43,825 nt of DNA, taken from DASWOJ01 sp964242325. GTDB taxonomy: Bacteria > Pseudomonadota > Alphaproteobacteria > Acetobacterales > Acetobacteraceae. The DNA lies in assembly GCA_964242325.1 (NCBI GenBank), contig CAXTCI010000015.1, positions 1-43,825 of the forward strand, in the 5' to 3' direction. Position 1 is the first letter of the stretch. Each line of letters starts with the position of its first letter. The notes beneath the pieces were generated by a model. That model worked only from the letters and a program-made list of their open reading frames with translations, searched no databases and had not been told where the DNA came from. Positions 1-7,532 of the stretch are shown in pieces. The translations under genes were made by a program, and so were the position numbers.

Positions 1-96
1 ATGCAACACATCTTAACTTTCTTTTACCAATCAAATGCATTATTGAGGGATTTCCGCTGCGCGCCATGTGCTTCGGTCCCAGGGGATTTCTGGCAC

Positions 97-1155
97 ATGC
101 GCATCCTCGTCACCGGAGCCGCCGGCCTGCTTGGCCGCGAGCTGACTGGCCACTTGTCCGGGCGCGGACACGGCATCGTCGCGCTGCAACACCGCAACAC
201 TGCGCTGCGCCGCAACGACGGGCAGCCAATTTCAGCTGTTCCCTGGACCGGCAGCCTGCCTCGACCAGGCGAGGTGGCAACGCTCGCAGGAGATGTGGAA
301 CAGCCGAACCTTGGTTTGCCCGACGGCCTGCTGACCGGGTTTGACCTGGTCGTACATTGCGCCGCGGTCACAGGTTTCGCGTTGCCGGCCCAGGTATATG
401 ACTCCGTGAACATCCGCGGCACTGCAAATGTCTTGGCCTCGACCGGCGAGACGCCAGTGCTGCACGTCAGCACGGCCTATGTTTGCGGACGACGCGGTGG
501 CCCGATCCGCGAAGGCAATGGGGATGGTGGCCACGGCTTTCACAACGGCTACGAACGCAGCAAGGCCGCGGCCGAGGCACTCACCGCATCAGCCCGTGCG
601 GCGGGCCGGACGGTTGCAATTGCTCGTCCCTCTATCGTCGTAGGCAACTCCGAAACTGGCGCCGTCGGCGTGTTCGGCAGCATCTATGGCCTGATCCGCT
701 TGGTGGCAGAAGGCCGTATCAGCACGTTGCCGGTGGCCCCTGGCGCCACCCTGAACCTTGTTCCCATCGACCACGTGATCGGCGGCCTGACCGACATCGC
801 CGAAAACATGCAGGCTGCTGCCGGACGTACGTTCCACCTGGTATCGGGCTGCCCAGTCCCCGTGTCGGCGCTGGCCGGTTTGGCCTACGATTATCCCATG
901 CTGTATGCACCGCGCCTGGTTTCCCCCGAACAGTTCGACCCCGGCGCCCTGCTCCCCAACGAGCGGAGCCTTGTCGCCCAGGTATCAGCCATGCTGGAGG
1001 GATACCTGCAAAACAACCCGTGCTTTGACGACCGCAACCTGCAGGACCTCAGCGGTCGGCAGTGTCCTGCTACCGGCCATGCCTTCCTGCGCCGGTTGGT
1101 GGATCACTGCCTGGCCACCGGCTACATCACCGCTCGTCGGCAGGCCGCAGCCTAA
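97..1155 (+). CDS. Extended SDR NAD(P)-dependent epimerase/reductase-like protein
   Basis: A 352-residue protein beginning MRILVTGAAGLLGRE, an N-terminal Rossmann fold with the TGxxGxxG dinucleotide motif of extended short-chain dehydrogenases. A serine/tyrosine patch follows (HVSTAY near residue 127, then NGYERSKAAAE), so the YxxxK catalytic pair is present. The layout resembles the epimerase and thioester-reductase (male-sterility) families, which act on nucleotide sugars or acyl substrates; the substrate cannot be read from the sequence. The ATG at 97 is preferred over the frame-opening ATG at 1 because the Rossmann motif starts there and the 32 codons upstream are unlike protein. The last 4 bases overlap the convergent glycosyltransferase gene. 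The family is clear; the exact function is unknown. Confidence 0.8.
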   Translation: MRILVTGAAGLLGRELTGHLSGRGHGIVALQHRNTALRRNDGQPISAVPWTGSLPRPGEVATLAGDVEQPNLGLPDGLLTGFDLVVHCAAVTGFALPAQVYDSVNIRGTANVLASTGETPVLHVSTAYVCGRRGGPIREGNGDGGHGFHNGYERSKAAAEALTASARAAGRTVAIARPSIVVGNSETGAVGVFGSIYGLIRLVAEGRISTLPVAPGATLNLVPIDHVIGGLTDIAENMQAAAGRTFHLVSGCPVPVSALAGLAYDYPMLYAPRLVSPEQFDPGALLPNERSLVAQVSAMLEGYLQNNPCFDDRNLQDLSGRQCPATGHAFLRRLVDHCLATGYITARRQAAA

Positions 1156-1880
1156 CGCACGTCGGGGTAATGGCGGTCCAACCGCTTGCGCTGGCCCAGC
1201 CCCCACGCAACGCCGATCCGCAGGTAGATCCAGTTCGCCCGCAGCCCGCCCCAGGCCGCCACGCGCCGATCGCTGGTGATGACGATGCGGTTGACCAGCC
1301 TGACCCTGCCCAGCCGCGCCAGGCGTATGCACAGGTCTGCATCCTCCATGACAGTGAGCGCCGGGTCGCAGCCGCCCACGGCCAGGAAGTCGGCCCGGCG
1401 GAAAAACATCGCATGATCGCCGAACAGCAGCCGTCCCCCGCGTAGGAATAGACTGGGCCGGAACAGCAGCGGCGCATACCAGGTCTTCAGAACGTTGTGC
1501 AGGCTCGTGCCCCAACGCACCCCATCAAATCCGCTCAGCAGCGGCGTGAAGCCCGCCAGCGCCGTCCGTGGGTCGGCCAACACCCTGCACACCACTGCAA
1601 CCGCATCATCAGGCAGTAAGGTGTCCGCATGGAGCACCAGCACGAACGGCGCCGATACTTCCTGTACCCCACGGTTGATCTGTGCCGCACGCCCCCGAAC
1701 CGGATGCTCCACGACCCGCAGGCCGCCCGCCCGCGCGATGCCAACCGATCCGTCCGTACTGCCGCCGTCCACCGCCAGGATTTCGGCCGGCACCGGGTCC
1801 AGCAGCGCCAGGTGACGCAGCAGCCGGGGCAGGGCCGCGGCCTCGTTCAGCATCGGGATGACGACCGCGACGCCCGTCAC
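1152..1880 (-). CDS. TIGR04283-type family 2 glycosyltransferase
   Basis: A 242-residue GT-A glycosyltransferase. It opens with VVIPMLNEAAALP, has the VDGGSTDGS loop near residue 40, and carries HADTLLPDD near residue 85 as the metal/nucleotide-sugar site. This matches the family once called rSAM/selenodomain-associated transferase 2 and now often labelled arsenosugar biosynthesis glycosyltransferase. There is no N-terminal signal or long membrane anchor, so it is probably cytoplasmic. The start is a GTG at 1880 whose GTGA overlaps the TGA of the upstream TIGR04282-type gene, indicating translational coupling. The pairing of the two families is typical; the sugar and acceptor here are unknown. 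Confidence 0.87.
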   Translation of the reverse strand: MTGVAVVIPMLNEAAALPRLLRHLALLDPVPAEILAVDGGSTDGSVGIARAGGLRVVEHPVRGRAAQINRGVQEVSAPFVLVLHADTLLPDDAVAVVCRVLADPRTALAGFTPLLSGFDGVRWGTSLHNVLKTWYAPLLFRPSLFLRGGRLLFGDHAMFFRRADFLAVGGCDPALTVMEDADLCIRLARLGRVRLVNRIVITSDRRVAAWGGLRANWIYLRIGVAWGLGQRKRLDRHYPDVR

Positions 1881-2455
1881 GGCATCAACTCCGGCCAGCG
1901 CGCCAGGTCCTCTGGCCGATCCAGGTCAGCAAGCGTCGGCAGCAGGGCAGGGACAATGCCGCGGTCCGCCAGCCGCTCTGCAGTGATGGTGAACACCTGG
2001 TCGGTGCCCCATGGCATCGCCGCGAACAGGAACGGCATCGGCGTCCGCAAGCCGAGCAGATAGTAGCCGCCGTCCTCCGCCGGGCCGATCACTGCCGGGG
2101 CATCCCGCAATGCGGCAGCAGCGGCTTGCAGGCAGGCAGCCGAAAGGTCCGGGATGTCGGCGCCGATCAGGATCACCGGCGGTTCGGCCGCGCGCAGCAA
2201 CCGCATGCCCAGGTCACCATCGCCCTGGTCCACCAACACCGGCTCTTCACCCAGCCACCCGCGGAACCGCGGCAGCGGTGCCCCGGTCGCACGCACCTCC
2301 ATCGGCAAGCCGCTGTCCCGCATCGCGCCCAGCACCCGCTGCGTCAACCGTCCGTGCAGCGCCGCGGCACCGCCTGCACCCAGGACCGGGATCAGCCGCG
2401 TCTTCGCCCGCCCTGGTTCCGGCCAGCGGGTGAACAGCACGACGCGCGGCGTCAT
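1877..2455 (-). CDS. TIGR04282-type glycosyltransferase (nucleotidyltransferase-like)
   Basis: A 192-residue protein starting MTPRVVLFTRWPEPGRAKTR, the signature of the rSAM/selenodomain-associated transferase 1 family (DUF2064, GT-A fold). Other family features are LIGADIPDLS near residue 97 and GPAEDGGYYLLGL near residue 125. The open frame runs far upstream of the ATG at 2455, but the upstream part is antisense to the desaturase-type gene and unlike protein. It is the first gene of a two-gene minus-strand unit with the TIGR04283-type enzyme. The start lies 42 bp from the divergent gene at 2498, so both promoters share a very small space. No arsM or ArsS-type radical SAM gene is visible, so an arsenosugar role is not shown here. 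Confidence 0.87.
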   Translation of the reverse strand: MTPRVVLFTRWPEPGRAKTRLIPVLGAGGAAALHGRLTQRVLGAMRDSGLPMEVRATGAPLPRFRGWLGEEPVLVDQGDGDLGMRLLRAAEPPVILIGADIPDLSAACLQAAAAALRDAPAVIGPAEDGGYYLLGLRTPMPFLFAAMPWGTDQVFTITAERLADRGIVPALLPTLADLDRPEDLARWPELMP

Positions 2456-2497
2456 GCGGCCTTGCGGGGCAGGGGAGGGGGCCGCATCTCGTTCAGC

Positions 2498-3328
2498 ATG
2501 GCATCCCGCCGCTCCAAGCTTCTGCTCCCCGCCCTGACCCTTGGTGCCGCCGCCGCGATCCTGGTGGGCGAGCGCCGGTCGCCACTGCGCCAACGCACCC
2601 AGGCGGAGCCGTCCCGCATCGTCCGCAACCTCGCGCTCGGCGTCCTCAGCATGGGGGTCGTCGCTGTCGTCGAAGGCCCGGTGGTCCGCCCCCTTGCTCA
2701 GCGGGCCGAGGCCCGGCACCGCGGCCTCGCCCAGCGTATCCCCGCGTCCGCGTGGCTGCGCGACGCCGTGGCTGTTCTGGCCATGGATTATACGATCTAT
2801 CTTTGGCACATCCTGACCCACAAGGTTCCGGTACTTTGGCGGCTTCACCTGGTCCACCATGTGGACCTCGACATGGACGCTACCACTGCACTGCGCTTCC
2901 ATGCGGCCGACATGCTGGTGTCCGTGCCCTACCGTGCCGCCCAGGTCGCCCTGCTCGGCGTGTCGCCGCGGGCGCTCCGGTTCTGGCAGGCGTTCTTCTT
3001 CCTGTCCGTGCTGTTCCATCATTCCAACCTGCGTCTGCCGCCGGGGCTGGAGCGGCGCCTGTCCCGCGTGCTGACCACGCCGCGGATGCACGGCATCCAT
3101 CACTCGACCGTCCGCACCGAAACCGACAGCAATTGGTCCAGCGGACTCAGCCTGTGGGACCACCTGCACCGCACCTTCCGCCTGGACGTGCCGGACCGCC
3201 AGGTGCAGGTCGGCGTGCCGGCCTACCGCGATCCCTCTGGCATCCGGCTGCGCCCATCGCTCGCCATGCCCTTCCTGCGGCAACGCAATGCTTGGCGGCC
3301 TCAACCCGGCCGACTCGTCCGGTCTTGA
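2498..3328 (+). CDS. Sterol desaturase / fatty acid hydroxylase superfamily membrane protein
   Basis: A 276-residue integral membrane protein with the histidine clusters that bind two irons in the fatty-acid hydroxylase superfamily: HILTH near residue 106, HLVHH near 120, HH in LFHHSN near 173 and HGIHH near 198. The N-terminus has a short hydrophobic segment and one around residues 45-65, with further membrane segments between the His boxes. Family members add hydroxyl groups or double bonds to lipids, sterols or carotenoids using oxygen; the substrate here is unknown. The ATG at 2498 was chosen because the protein-like sequence begins there and because of the tight divergent arrangement with the gene ending at 2455. 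It is followed 51 bp later by the broken VKOR-like gene on the same strand. Confidence 0.87.
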   Translation: MASRRSKLLLPALTLGAAAAILVGERRSPLRQRTQAEPSRIVRNLALGVLSMGVVAVVEGPVVRPLAQRAEARHRGLAQRIPASAWLRDAVAVLAMDYTIYLWHILTHKVPVLWRLHLVHHVDLDMDATTALRFHAADMLVSVPYRAAQVALLGVSPRALRFWQAFFFLSVLFHHSNLRLPPGLERRLSRVLTTPRMHGIHHSTVRTETDSNWSSGLSLWDHLHRTFRLDVPDRQVQVGVPAYRDPSGIRLRPSLAMPFLRQRNAWRPQPGRLVRS

Positions 3329-3379
3329 ACGGGAACAGACGGGGCGTTTCTGGCGTTGGTCCGGCCTTTGAGGACCCCT

Positions 3380-3880
3380 ATGCCGACGCCCCGCGAACCC
3401 AGCCGAAACTTGCGCCTGCGAACCGACCCGGACCTGCGCCGCCGCCGCTGACTGGTCAGCCTGTCCACACTGGGCGTCACCATCAGCCAGGTCGTGATCC
3501 TGTATCAGACCGGCATCCTGCGCCGCCTGCCAGACCCGCCAATAAGACCCTTCGACTCCGAGCGCGTGAACGCCTCCGACTACGCCTACAAGCGGCTGCA
3601 GGTGCCGGACGCGGTCTTGATGATGGGCACCTACGCCGCGACCGCCGGCCTCGCTGCCGCAGGCGGTCAGCACCGGGCGGAGCAATCGCCGCTGCTGCCC
3701 CTGGCGATGGCCGCCAAGACGGCCTTCGATGTCGCCACCAGTCTTATGCTGGCCAGCGAGGAATGGGCGGCCAACAAGGCCTTATGCGCGTGTTGCCGAA
3801 CCGCATCGCTGCTCTCGATGGCATCGCTCCTGCTGGCCTTGCCTGAAGCGTCATGCGCCCTCCATGCACTGCGCCGCTGA
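3380..3880 (+). pseudogene. VKOR-like small membrane protein gene with an in-frame TGA
   Basis: From the ATG at 3380 (preceded by GAGGA at a good spacing) one frame runs to 3880 and is interrupted only by a TGA at 3449-3451, codon 24, after RRRR and before LVSLSTLG. TGG (Trp) to TGA is the simplest origin. Downstream the protein has three or four hydrophobic stretches and a C-terminal CACC (a CxxC) at the start of a membrane segment, as in small vitamin K epoxide reductase-like proteins; that family call is tentative. A GTG at 3494 could restart translation but would lose the first membrane segment. The 3' end overlaps the convergent ABC ATPase gene by 30 bp. Sequencing error, real inactivation or readthrough cannot be told apart here. 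Confidence 0.62.
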
Positions 3881-4501
3881 CGGCAGCATCTGCACGACCG
3901 GCCCACCCGCCGCTGCGGCATCGTCCGGATCATGCGTCACCAGCAACACCGGCAATCCCGCCGCGGCGGCATGGGCGAACACAAAGCTCCTGAACCGGCC
4001 CCGCAGCCCGGCATCTAGGCGTCCGAATGGCTCATCCAGCAGCAGCGCCCGGGGCCGCGCCAGCAGGGCGCGCATCAGCGCCACCCGGGCGCGCTGCCCG
4101 CCGGACAGGGTTGCCGGGTCGCGATCGGCCATGCCGGGCAGCTCCGCCTCGGCCAGCGCCGCCTCGATCCGGGCACGCCGTCCTCGCCCCTGCGGCAGGC
4201 CGAACCCCAAGTTGCCGCCCACGGACAGGTGCGGAAACAACAGGTCGTCTTGGAACAGGATGCCGATGCGCCGCCGCTCCGCCGGCAGCCCGGTCATATC
4301 CGCTCCGTCCAGCAATACCCGGCCCACGCCGCGCAACGCCGGGTCGAGCGTGCCGCAGGCCCAGGCCAGCAGGCTGGACTTCCCAACCCCGCTCGGTCCC
4401 ATCACGGTCACGGCCGCACCAGGTGCGACCTCCAGCGTGATCGGCGCGAACAGAGGCCGTCCAGCCGCAACCACGGAGGCGTCCACCAACCGCAGCGTCA
4501 T
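3851..4501 (-). CDS. ynjD: ABC transporter ATP-binding protein, YnjD type
   Basis: A 216-residue ABC ATPase with every expected motif: Walker A GPSGVGKSS near residue 46, Q-loop in ILFQDD near 84, signature LSGGQRARVALMRA near 130, Walker B ALLLDEPFGRLD near 153 and switch histidine in LLVTHDPDD. The length matches Escherichia coli YnjD (about 217). The ATG at 4501 overlaps the permease stop as ATGA, which decides the start over the upstream in-frame ATG at 4531. It is the last gene of the radical SAM / binding protein / permease / ATPase operon and should power uptake of the ligand held by the YnjB-like protein. That ligand is unknown even for the E. coli system. Confidence 0.92.
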   Translation of the reverse strand: MTLRLVDASVVAAGRPLFAPITLEVAPGAAVTVMGPSGVGKSSLLAWACGTLDPALRGVGRVLLDGADMTGLPAERRRIGILFQDDLLFPHLSVGGNLGFGLPQGRGRRARIEAALAEAELPGMADRDPATLSGGQRARVALMRALLARPRALLLDEPFGRLDAGLRGRFRSFVFAHAAAAGLPVLLVTHDPDDAAAAGGPVVQMLPSAAQCMEGA

Positions 4502-6336
4502 GCCCCGCGCAGCGCCGCCCGGTGCCGCCACACCAGCGGAGGCAGCCCCAGGGCCATCCCATAGAACAGCAACGGCAGTCCGGCCTGCGCCATCGCATAG
4601 ACCCCCAGCACCCGCCTGTCCCCGCCAGAGGCCAACGTGACGGCCTCCGTCGCCAGGCTGGCCATCCGCCCACCCCCGGCGAACAGCGTCGCCAGATACT
4701 GCCCGGCGCTGACGGCGACGCCCACCGCGGCGGCGACCAGCAGCGGTCGTAGCATCACCGGCAGCTTGACCCGCACCAGCACCCGGTTCGGCGAGGCGCC
4801 CAGGGCCGCCGCAACCCGCGCCAGGCGCGGGTCAAGTGACGACCACGGACCCCTCAGGCTCAGCAGCACATAGGGCAACACCAGCACTAGGTGCGTCCAC
4901 ACCAGCGCCGCCCAGCCTCCGTCTAGGCCCAGCCACACCAGCGCCACCTGCATCCCGAACAAGAAGCCAAGCTGCGGCACCACCAGCGGCACATAGACCA
5001 GCCCAAGCCATCCCGGACGCGCCGCCGCTCCGTGCCGGGCCACAGCCTCCAGCGCGGCGATGGATAAGGGCAGCGCCAACGCGGTCGCCGCCAACGCCGC
5101 CCCGAGCGTCGTGCGGAATGGCCCAGCCATTCCTCCCGCCTGCGCCGCCCAGGCGGTGCCGTCCATCCTGGTGGGCCAGGCGTCCGGAAAGCGCCACGGC
5201 CCGGCGACGGACCAAACTCCTGCCACGCCCAAGCTCAGCAGCGCCGCCGCGAGCAGCACAGGCACGATCAGGCCGCCAAGCCGGATCACCGCAGCCCCGC
5301 CGGTATCGCCCGACGCGGCCCACCACCGGCCAACGGCGCCCACCGCCCGCTCGCCGCCGACCCACAGCAGCACCGCCGCCAGGGTCAATGCGAGCAACAG
5401 GCAGGCCGCCGCAGCCGCCGGGAATAAGCGGGCCACATCAGGATCAAAGAACCACCTCACCACCAGCACCCCGAGCGGCGGTGGGCCGGTGGGCCCGAGC
5501 AGCAGCGCCACGTCCACCGCCGAGAGCGCATAGGCCAGCACCGCCAGCACCGGCAGCCGGAGCTGCCGATACACCGCCGGGAACACCGCCTTCAGCCAAG
5601 CCACCGGCGCCGGCTGCCCCAGGCACCGCGCCACCGCCATCAACCGAGCCGCCGGAACCCCGTTCAGCGCTGCCACCGTCATCAGCAGCAAGTAGGGCGC
5701 TTCCTTCATCGCCAGCCCGAGCATCAGCGACACGCCCCAGCCATCTCCAACCGTGACAAGGTCCGGCGGCTGCCGCCAGCCCGTTGCCCAGGGTGAGAAC
5801 AGCCGCACTGCGACGCCGCTCGGCGCTGCCAGGGCCAGGACTCCGATGGCCAGCGCGACATGCGGCGTCGCCAGCACCGGCGCCACCCCGGCCTGCACCC
5901 ACCGGAACCAACGGGACGCATGGGCTGCGGCACAGAATAGCGCGACCGCCCCCAGCGACAGCCCCGTCGCCCCCAGCCCGGCCACCAGCGTCACCCGAAC
6001 CGACCCCGCCAGCCCCGGCTGCGCGAACAACACTCGCCAGGGTTCCAGGCTGGGCGTCCGCCCACCGAGCACCGGCAGCAACCCAATAGCCGGAAGAACC
6101 GTCCCAAGCAGCCCAGCAATCACCGGTGCCACAACGATGCCAACGGCCAAGGCGACAGGAATTGCCCTCCTTCTCCCTCTCCCTCCGGAAGGGGGTCGGG
6201 GTGAGGGAAGGGGCAAGCGCCCTGCCAAAGCGCCCGAGAACCTGGATGTTGACGATGGGCACGCCTCGTGCTGGCGGCCTCCCTCACCCCAACCCTCTCC
6301 CGGAAGGAGAGGGAGTAGCGGCGCTTTGCCGGTCAA
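4498..6336 (-). CDS. ynjC: ABC transporter permease, fused double-domain YnjC type
   Basis: A polytopic permease of about 540-610 residues with two MetI-like halves in one chain and roughly 12 membrane helices. EAA-type loops lie around ARLMAVARCLGQPAPVAWLK and ARVAAALGASPNRVLVRVK. This is the YnjC layout (about 510 residues in E. coli). The 3' end overlaps the ATPase start by ATGA. The start is uncertain. A TTG at 6334-6336 gives a TTGA overlap with the binding-protein stop and is used here; an ATG at 6360 and another at 6384 are possible. The first 45-50 residues (LPLLPGEGWGEGG... to RRR) are encoded by a dispersed palindromic repeat at 6171-6316, and recognisable permease sequence begins only after it at AIPVALAVGIVVAP. 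Confidence 0.85.
   Translation of the reverse strand: MTGKAPLLPLLPGEGWGEGGRQHEACPSSTSRFSGALAGRLPLPSPRPPSGGRGRRRAIPVALAVGIVVAPVIAGLLGTVLPAIGLLPVLGGRTPSLEPWRVLFAQPGLAGSVRVTLVAGLGATGLSLGAVALFCAAAHASRWFRWVQAGVAPVLATPHVALAIGVLALAAPSGVAVRLFSPWATGWRQPPDLVTVGDGWGVSLMLGLAMKEAPYLLLMTVAALNGVPAARLMAVARCLGQPAPVAWLKAVFPAVYRQLRLPVLAVLAYALSAVDVALLLGPTGPPPLGVLVVRWFFDPDVARLFPAAAAACLLLALTLAAVLLWVGGERAVGAVGRWWAASGDTGGAAVIRLGGLIVPVLLAAALLSLGVAGVWSVAGPWRFPDAWPTRMDGTAWAAQAGGMAGPFRTTLGAALAATALALPLSIAALEAVARHGAAARPGWLGLVYVPLVVPQLGFLFGMQVALVWLGLDGGWAALVWTHLVLVLPYVLLSLRGPWSSLDPRLARVAAALGASPNRVLVRVKLPVMLRPLLVAAAVGVAVSAGQYLATLFAGGGRMASLATEAVTLASGGDRRVLGVYAMAQAGLPLLFYGMALGLPPLVWRHRAALRGA
6171..6316. repeat. Palindromic dispersed repeat, family 1, copy 1
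   Basis: About 146 bp with terminal inverted arms: the left arm starts TTCTCCCTCTCCCTCCGGAA and ends in GGTGAGGG; the right arm runs CCCTCACCCCAACCCTCTCC to GGAGAGGGAG. The same arms occur at 15058-15207 and 40778-40928 with different central sequence. This copy encodes the N-terminal extension of the permease. No transposase gene is nearby, so it resembles a REP-like or MITE-like non-autonomous element. Confidence 0.85.
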
Positions 6337-7532
6337 CCCCCGCCCGTCCGCCGCTCCCATTCCGCGGTGATCCGCGTCATCCATGACGGATGCGACTCTT
6401 GCAACGGGTGTCCCAACTCCGCCGTCGTCAGCATACCCGGCGCATGCGGCAGCGCATCGAACAGCGCCCGGTCCTCCGGCTGTAGCCGCGCCAGGTCCAG
6501 GACCGTCGGGTTTCCCATCCCCCTCACGTCCTGCGCTCGCGCCTGCGCCTCCGGCGACAGCAGGAAATTGGCCACCACCTGCGCGCCGTCCGGCGCCGAC
6601 GCATTGGTCGGGATGGCGACGAAGCTCGCATTGCCGATGGTTCCGCCGTCCAGCACATAGGCCCGCGCCGACGCCGGCAGCAACCCGGCGGCGATGCCCG
6701 TCGCAGCCTCCGCAGGGTTGAACGACACCATCAGGTCAATCTCCCCATCGTTCAGCAGGTTGCGCGTGGCCGGACCGTTCTCGGGAAACTGCCGCCCGCC
6801 ATGCCACAGGTTGGGCCGCAGGGCATCGTACCAGGCCCACAACGGCGCGGTAACTACGGCGAAGCCCGCATCCGTCGCCGGCTGCTGCAACACCGCCGGG
6901 TCCGGCGCCAGTTCATGCAGCGCCTGCTTGAGGAACGTCGCCCCAAGGAAGTTGCGCGCCGTCGGATGCGCCAGGCGCCCGCGGTTCGCCGCCGCCCACT
7001 CCGCCATCGCTCGCATCGTGCGGGGCGGCGAGGGCTGCCGGTCGCTGTCGCAAATGAATACGATCTGCGCCATCCGCCAAGGCGCCGCCAACCCATCGAC
7101 CGGCACAGTGAAGTCCACCACCGTCGCCGGCTTTCCCACCGTATCCACCAGGGCGAAGTTCGGCAGCCCGTCCGCAAAGCGCATCAGGAAGCCCTGCTGC
7201 TTCAGCGCCAAAAAGTTTGGCCCGTTGATCCAGATCAGGTCCACGGCGCCGCCGCTGTCCCGGCCGGCCGCGCGCTCCGCCACGACCCGCGCCACGGCCT
7301 CCCCCGTGTCGCGCAGGCGGACATGGCGCAGCGTGATCCCGTGCATCGCCTGCACCCGCTCCGCGGCCCAGGTGATGTAGGCATTGGTCGGCTCGTCCCC
7401 TGCCCATGCGTTGAACGCGACGGTCTGCCCACGCGCCCGGGCAGCGATGCCGTCCCACCCCGCCGACTGCGCCCGAGCGGGCAGGGCAGCGCAGGCAGCC
7501 AGAACAGCCAGTCCGCGCCGGGTCAGGCTCAT
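6333..7532 (-). CDS. ynjB: ABC transporter substrate-binding protein, YnjB type
   Basis: A 399-residue periplasmic binding protein. The N-terminus MSLTRRGLAVLAACAALPARA is a signal peptide with an ARA cleavage site. The mature start (WDGIAARARGQTVAFNAWAG) and the block GGAVDLIWINGPNFLALKQQ near residue 105 match the YnjB family closely. The start at 7532 overlaps the radical SAM stop (ATGA), and the stop overlaps or abuts the permease start. It delivers an unknown ligand to the YnjCD-like complex. YnjB-like proteins are distant relatives of the iron, thiamine and spermidine binding-protein clusters; nothing in the sequence identifies the ligand. Confidence 0.92.
   Translation of the reverse strand: MSLTRRGLAVLAACAALPARAQSAGWDGIAARARGQTVAFNAWAGDEPTNAYITWAAERVQAMHGITLRHVRLRDTGEAVARVVAERAAGRDSGGAVDLIWINGPNFLALKQQGFLMRFADGLPNFALVDTVGKPATVVDFTVPVDGLAAPWRMAQIVFICDSDRQPSPPRTMRAMAEWAAANRGRLAHPTARNFLGATFLKQALHELAPDPAVLQQPATDAGFAVVTAPLWAWYDALRPNLWHGGRQFPENGPATRNLLNDGEIDLMVSFNPAEAATGIAAGLLPASARAYVLDGGTIGNASFVAIPTNASAPDGAQVVANFLLSPEAQARAQDVRGMGNPTVLDLARLQPEDRALFDALPHAPGMLTTAELGHPLQESHPSWMTRITAEWERRTGGG

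Noticed and set aside
1152..2455. Arsenosugar biosynthesis cluster
   Set aside because: The two glycosyltransferase families are sometimes given that name, but no arsM and no ArsS-type radical SAM protein are present in the window.
3449..3451. TGA as a selenocysteine codon, suggested by the nearby selenodomain-associated glycosyltransferase families
   Set aside because: It is at codon 24 after RRRR, not at a redox motif; no SECIS-like hairpin is obvious just downstream, and TGG to TGA is simpler.
2456..3685. A minus-strand frame extending the TIGR04282 protein to about 600 residues
   Set aside because: It is antisense to the desaturase-type and VKOR-like genes, has no motifs, and the family starts at MTPRVVLF (2455).
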